Assembly (NCBI GenBank): GCA_964384205.1
Contig: CAYLKS010000079.1
Span: forward strand, 1-11,393
DNA length: 11,393 nucleotides
Reading direction: 5' to 3'
From: CAYLKS01 sp964384205 [NCBI: uncultured bacterium]
Lineage (GTDB): Bacteria > JAGOEH01
Every line of letters starts with the position of its first letter. Position 1 is the first letter of the stretch. The position numbers and the translations under genes were made by a program. Below are positions 9,544-11,393 of this stretch, piece by piece. The notes beneath the pieces are model-generated. The model did not search any database, had not been told where the DNA came from, and saw only the letters and a program-made list of their open reading frames with translations.

Positions 9544-10050
9544 ATGGAACTAAAAGGCAAAGTTTTTAAATTTGGTGATAACATAAATACCGATGAAATA
9601 ATACCTGCTCGATATTTATCAACGTCTGATCCTTATGAATTAGCTAAATATTGCATGGAGGATGCAAGAGCAGGCTTTGGGCAACGTGAGGATATAAAAG
9701 GCAGTATTATCGTTGCAGGTGAAAATTTTGGATGCGGTTCATCTCGTGAACATGCGCCAATTTCTATCAAATATGCTGGCATTTCTTGTGTTATTGCTAA
9801 AGATTTTGCAAGAATATTTCTCAGAAATTGTATTAATATCGGACTGCCAATAATTGAAATGCCAGATACTGATGAAATTGATGAAGGTGATGAATTAAAA
9901 ATTAATTTCGATCAAGGCATCATTATGAATCTGACAAAAAAGAAAGAATATAAAATCAATCCTTATCCTGATTTTTTACAAAATATAATAAAATCCGGTG
10001 GATGGTTGAACTATGCAAAGACTCTACTAAAAAATAAGGAGCAAGAATGA
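9544..10050 (+). CDS. leuD: 3-isopropylmalate dehydratase, small subunit
   Basis: LeuD is the swivelling partner of LeuC and supplies the part of the active site that recognises the substrate side chain. The 168 residues fit the short LeuD that pairs with the roughly 420-residue LeuC. Visible motifs are NTDEIIPARYL (15-25), the specificity loop YLST (24-27) and the aconitase-type GCGSSREHAP (63-72). A loop without arginine at the third position fits isopropylmalate isomerase better than homoaconitase, which typically has YLRT; that rule is from memory. The small loop side chains would also tolerate citramalate. The start follows AGGAG (9532-9536) by 7 nt and lies 15 bp after leuC. The last four bases overlap the leuB start. 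Confidence 0.95.
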   Translation: MELKGKVFKFGDNINTDEIIPARYLSTSDPYELAKYCMEDARAGFGQREDIKGSIIVAGENFGCGSSREHAPISIKYAGISCVIAKDFARIFLRNCINIGLPIIEMPDTDEIDEGDELKINFDQGIIMNLTKKKEYKINPYPDFLQNIIKSGGWLNYAKTLLKNKEQE

Positions 10051-11126
10051 AACATAAAATCGCTGTGCTTAGTGGAGACGGTATAGGCCCAGAAGTTATG
10101 GAACAAGCTCTAAAGGTATTGGATAAAATTTCTAAATTATATAATTTTGAATATGAAATCAAAGAAGCTTTGATTGGTGGTTGCGCTATTGATAAATTCG
10201 GTACTCCTTTTCCTGACACAACAAAAGAAATTTGCTTAAATTCAGATGCTGTTTTACTGGGAAGCATTGGTGGTCCCAAATGGGATAATTTACCACCTGA
10301 AAAAAAACCTGAAATTGGAGGACTGCTTGCCTTACGCAAAATGTTAAAATTATATGCAAACATAAGACCTGTTATTTTGTTTAATGAATTAAAATATATC
10401 TCGCCTTTAAAATTGAATAATAATTCTAAAATTGATCTGGTAACTGTTAGAGAATTAGCGAGTGGAATCTATTTTGGCCAGCCTAAACTGCTTAATGATG
10501 ATAAAGCTTATGACACAATGGTATATCAAAAAAAAGAAATTGAAAAAATAGCAAGGATTGCTTTTGAACTTGCTCGTCAGAGAAATAAAAAAGTTATTTC
10601 TGTAGATAAAGCAAATGTTTTATATTCATCTATGTTATGGAGAAAAACAGTTGCAGAAGTATCTCAAGATTATCCTGATATAGAAGTTTCCAATATGTAT
10701 GTCGATAATGCTGCTATGCAACTTATATTGAATCCATTACAGTTTGATGTAATATTAACCTCAAATCTATTTGGTGATATTCTCTCCGATGAATCAGCCG
10801 CTATTGCCGGCTCACTGGGAATGTTACCTTCTGCTTCATTATCAGATGATAAAAATCTACCGCATCTATTCGAACCAGCTGGAGGTTCTGCCCCTGATAT
10901 TGCAGGTAAAAATATTGCAAATCCTATTGCGCAAATTTTATCTGTTGCTCTTTTATGTTTTTATTCTTTAGACCAAAAAGATGCCTATAAATCCATATTT
11001 AACGCTGTATCTCAGGTTATAAAAGAAGGCTTCAGAACCAAAGATATATATAGTGATTCTTTTGAGGGGTTAAGGTTAGTTTCTACTAAAGAAATGGGCA
11101 AAGAAATTATTAACAGATTATCATAA
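10047..11126 (+). CDS. leuB: 3-isopropylmalate dehydrogenase
   Basis: LeuB oxidises and decarboxylates 3-isopropylmalate to 2-oxoisocaproate with NAD+. It is expected also to convert 3-methylmalate to 2-oxobutyrate for the citramalate route. The 359 residues are typical. Substrate arginines R97, R107 and R135, catalytic Y142 and K188, and metal aspartates D220, D244 and D248 are all present. EPAGGSAPDIAGK near the C-terminus is the LeuB-type adenine/NAD motif, as in E. coli LeuB, and argues against isocitrate dehydrogenase. The segment around R135 reads RELASGIYFG, where RELTGGIYFG is common. The start overlaps the leuD stop (ATGA) and has AAGGAG at 10036-10041, five nt upstream, indicating coupled translation. 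It is the last gene; the terminator begins 26 bp after its stop. Confidence 0.96.
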   Translation: MKHKIAVLSGDGIGPEVMEQALKVLDKISKLYNFEYEIKEALIGGCAIDKFGTPFPDTTKEICLNSDAVLLGSIGGPKWDNLPPEKKPEIGGLLALRKMLKLYANIRPVILFNELKYISPLKLNNNSKIDLVTVRELASGIYFGQPKLLNDDKAYDTMVYQKKEIEKIARIAFELARQRNKKVISVDKANVLYSSMLWRKTVAEVSQDYPDIEVSNMYVDNAAMQLILNPLQFDVILTSNLFGDILSDESAAIAGSLGMLPSASLSDDKNLPHLFEPAGGSAPDIAGKNIANPIAQILSVALLCFYSLDQKDAYKSIFNAVSQVIKEGFRTKDIYSDSFEGLRLVSTKEMGKEIINRLS

Positions 11127-11151
11127 AATCAGAAAATAAAGTCTATAAAAA

Positions 11152-11191
11152 AGGAAAGGGAAATAATTCCCTTTCCTCTTTGTTATTTTAT
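11152..11191 (+). terminator. Intrinsic terminator of the operon, probably bidirectional
   Basis: AGGAAAGGGAA (11152-11162) pairs perfectly over 11 bp with TTCCCTTTCCT (11167-11177) around the loop ATAA. A T-rich tract (CTTTGTTATTTTA) follows on the + strand. On the minus strand the same stem is followed by six T residues (complement of 11147-11152), so it should also stop transcription arriving from the right. Confidence 0.9.
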
Positions 11192-11335
11192 TTAAAAATC
11201 AAATAAACGGATCAACCGAATCTAACATGAGAGTTCAAATTGATCTAAAGTAATAGTTATGATTATTTATATTTTTATATTTTAAATTACCTATTTTTAC
11301 GGATAGTTGCGTTAGGTATCTGAATGGACAAATCT
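11192..11335. other. A+T-rich stretch with no gene recognised
   Basis: Between the terminator and the right-hand repeat I see no coding frame, RNA gene or convincing promoter. TACCTA and TAGGTA (near 11288-11293 and 11313-11318) could pair over a loop of about 20 nt, but this is too weak to call. It is probably former intergenic DNA cut short by the insertion sequence. Confidence 0.5.
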
Positions 11336-11393
11336 GATAGTGTATAATAAATTGTGTCTGGAATAGAAATAATGTAAAATAAGAGGAAAAAAA
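11336..11393 (+). mobile_element. Terminal part of the same probable IS256-like insertion sequence (right copy, running off the window)
   Basis: Reading rightwards from GATAGTGTATAATAAATTG, this stretch is the reverse complement of 38-95, with 56 of 58 positions identical. The identity continues well past the roughly 25 bp expected of a terminal inverted repeat. Both copies therefore show the same end of the element, not its two opposite ends. The right copy points away from the operon, as does the left. The part equivalent to the possible transposase start would lie about 14 bp beyond the window. Confidence 0.6.

Noticed and set aside
9544-10050. LeuCD as homoaconitase for lysine or 2-oxosuberate synthesis
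   Set aside because: The specificity loop reads YLST, not the YLRT typical of homoaconitase, and the genes sit between leuA and leuB.
10771-10971. A 66-codon + strand frame inside leuB
   Set aside because: It overlaps the conserved metal- and NAD-binding part of LeuB in another frame and shows no independent coding signal.

Overview
This window holds one nine-gene operon for branched-chain amino acid biosynthesis, all on the + strand: ilvB, ilvN, ilvC, ilvD, cimA, leuA, leuC, leuD, leuB. The DNA is strongly A+T-rich. The genes are bacterial in style, with Shine-Dalgarno sequences, a textbook housekeeping promoter, junctions of 21 bp or less and several stop/start overlaps. The family variants (short class I IlvC, roughly 420-residue LeuC with a separate 168-residue LeuD, citramalate synthase beside LeuA) fit a low-G+C, probably anaerobic bacterium such as a clostridium-like Bacillota or an A+T-rich candidate phylum. 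I cannot assign a lineage from the sequence alone.

Layout. Positions 1-95 look like the end of an insertion sequence. Positions 96-222 hold the promoter (-35 at 145-150, extended -10 at 164-172), a short palindrome in its spacer, a leader hairpin (186-210) and the ilvB ribosome binding site. Genes fill 223-11126 almost without a gap. A strong hairpin terminator, which looks bidirectional, lies at 11152-11191. About 145 bp of unexplained A+T-rich DNA follows. From 11336 to the window end the same insertion-sequence end recurs, inverted relative to the left copy.

How the genes work together. IlvBN, IlvC and IlvD carry out the shared condensation, isomeroreduction and dehydration steps of the valine and isoleucine branches. 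LeuA, LeuCD and LeuB extend 2-oxoisovalerate to 2-oxoisocaproate for leucine. CimA makes citramalate from pyruvate and acetyl-CoA. LeuCD and LeuB are expected to process it to 2-oxobutyrate, so isoleucine can be made without threonine dehydratase, and no ilvA is present. The carbon skeletons of all three amino acids can therefore come from pyruvate and acetyl-CoA through this one transcript. The final transaminase (IlvE) is not in the window.

The point most worth a second look is the inverted pair of near-identical sequences (56 of 58 positions by eye) that brackets the operon. It could mean a composite-transposon arrangement carrying a whole amino-acid pathway, two independent insertions, or a contig that broke at a repeated element at both ends. 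The window alone cannot separate these.
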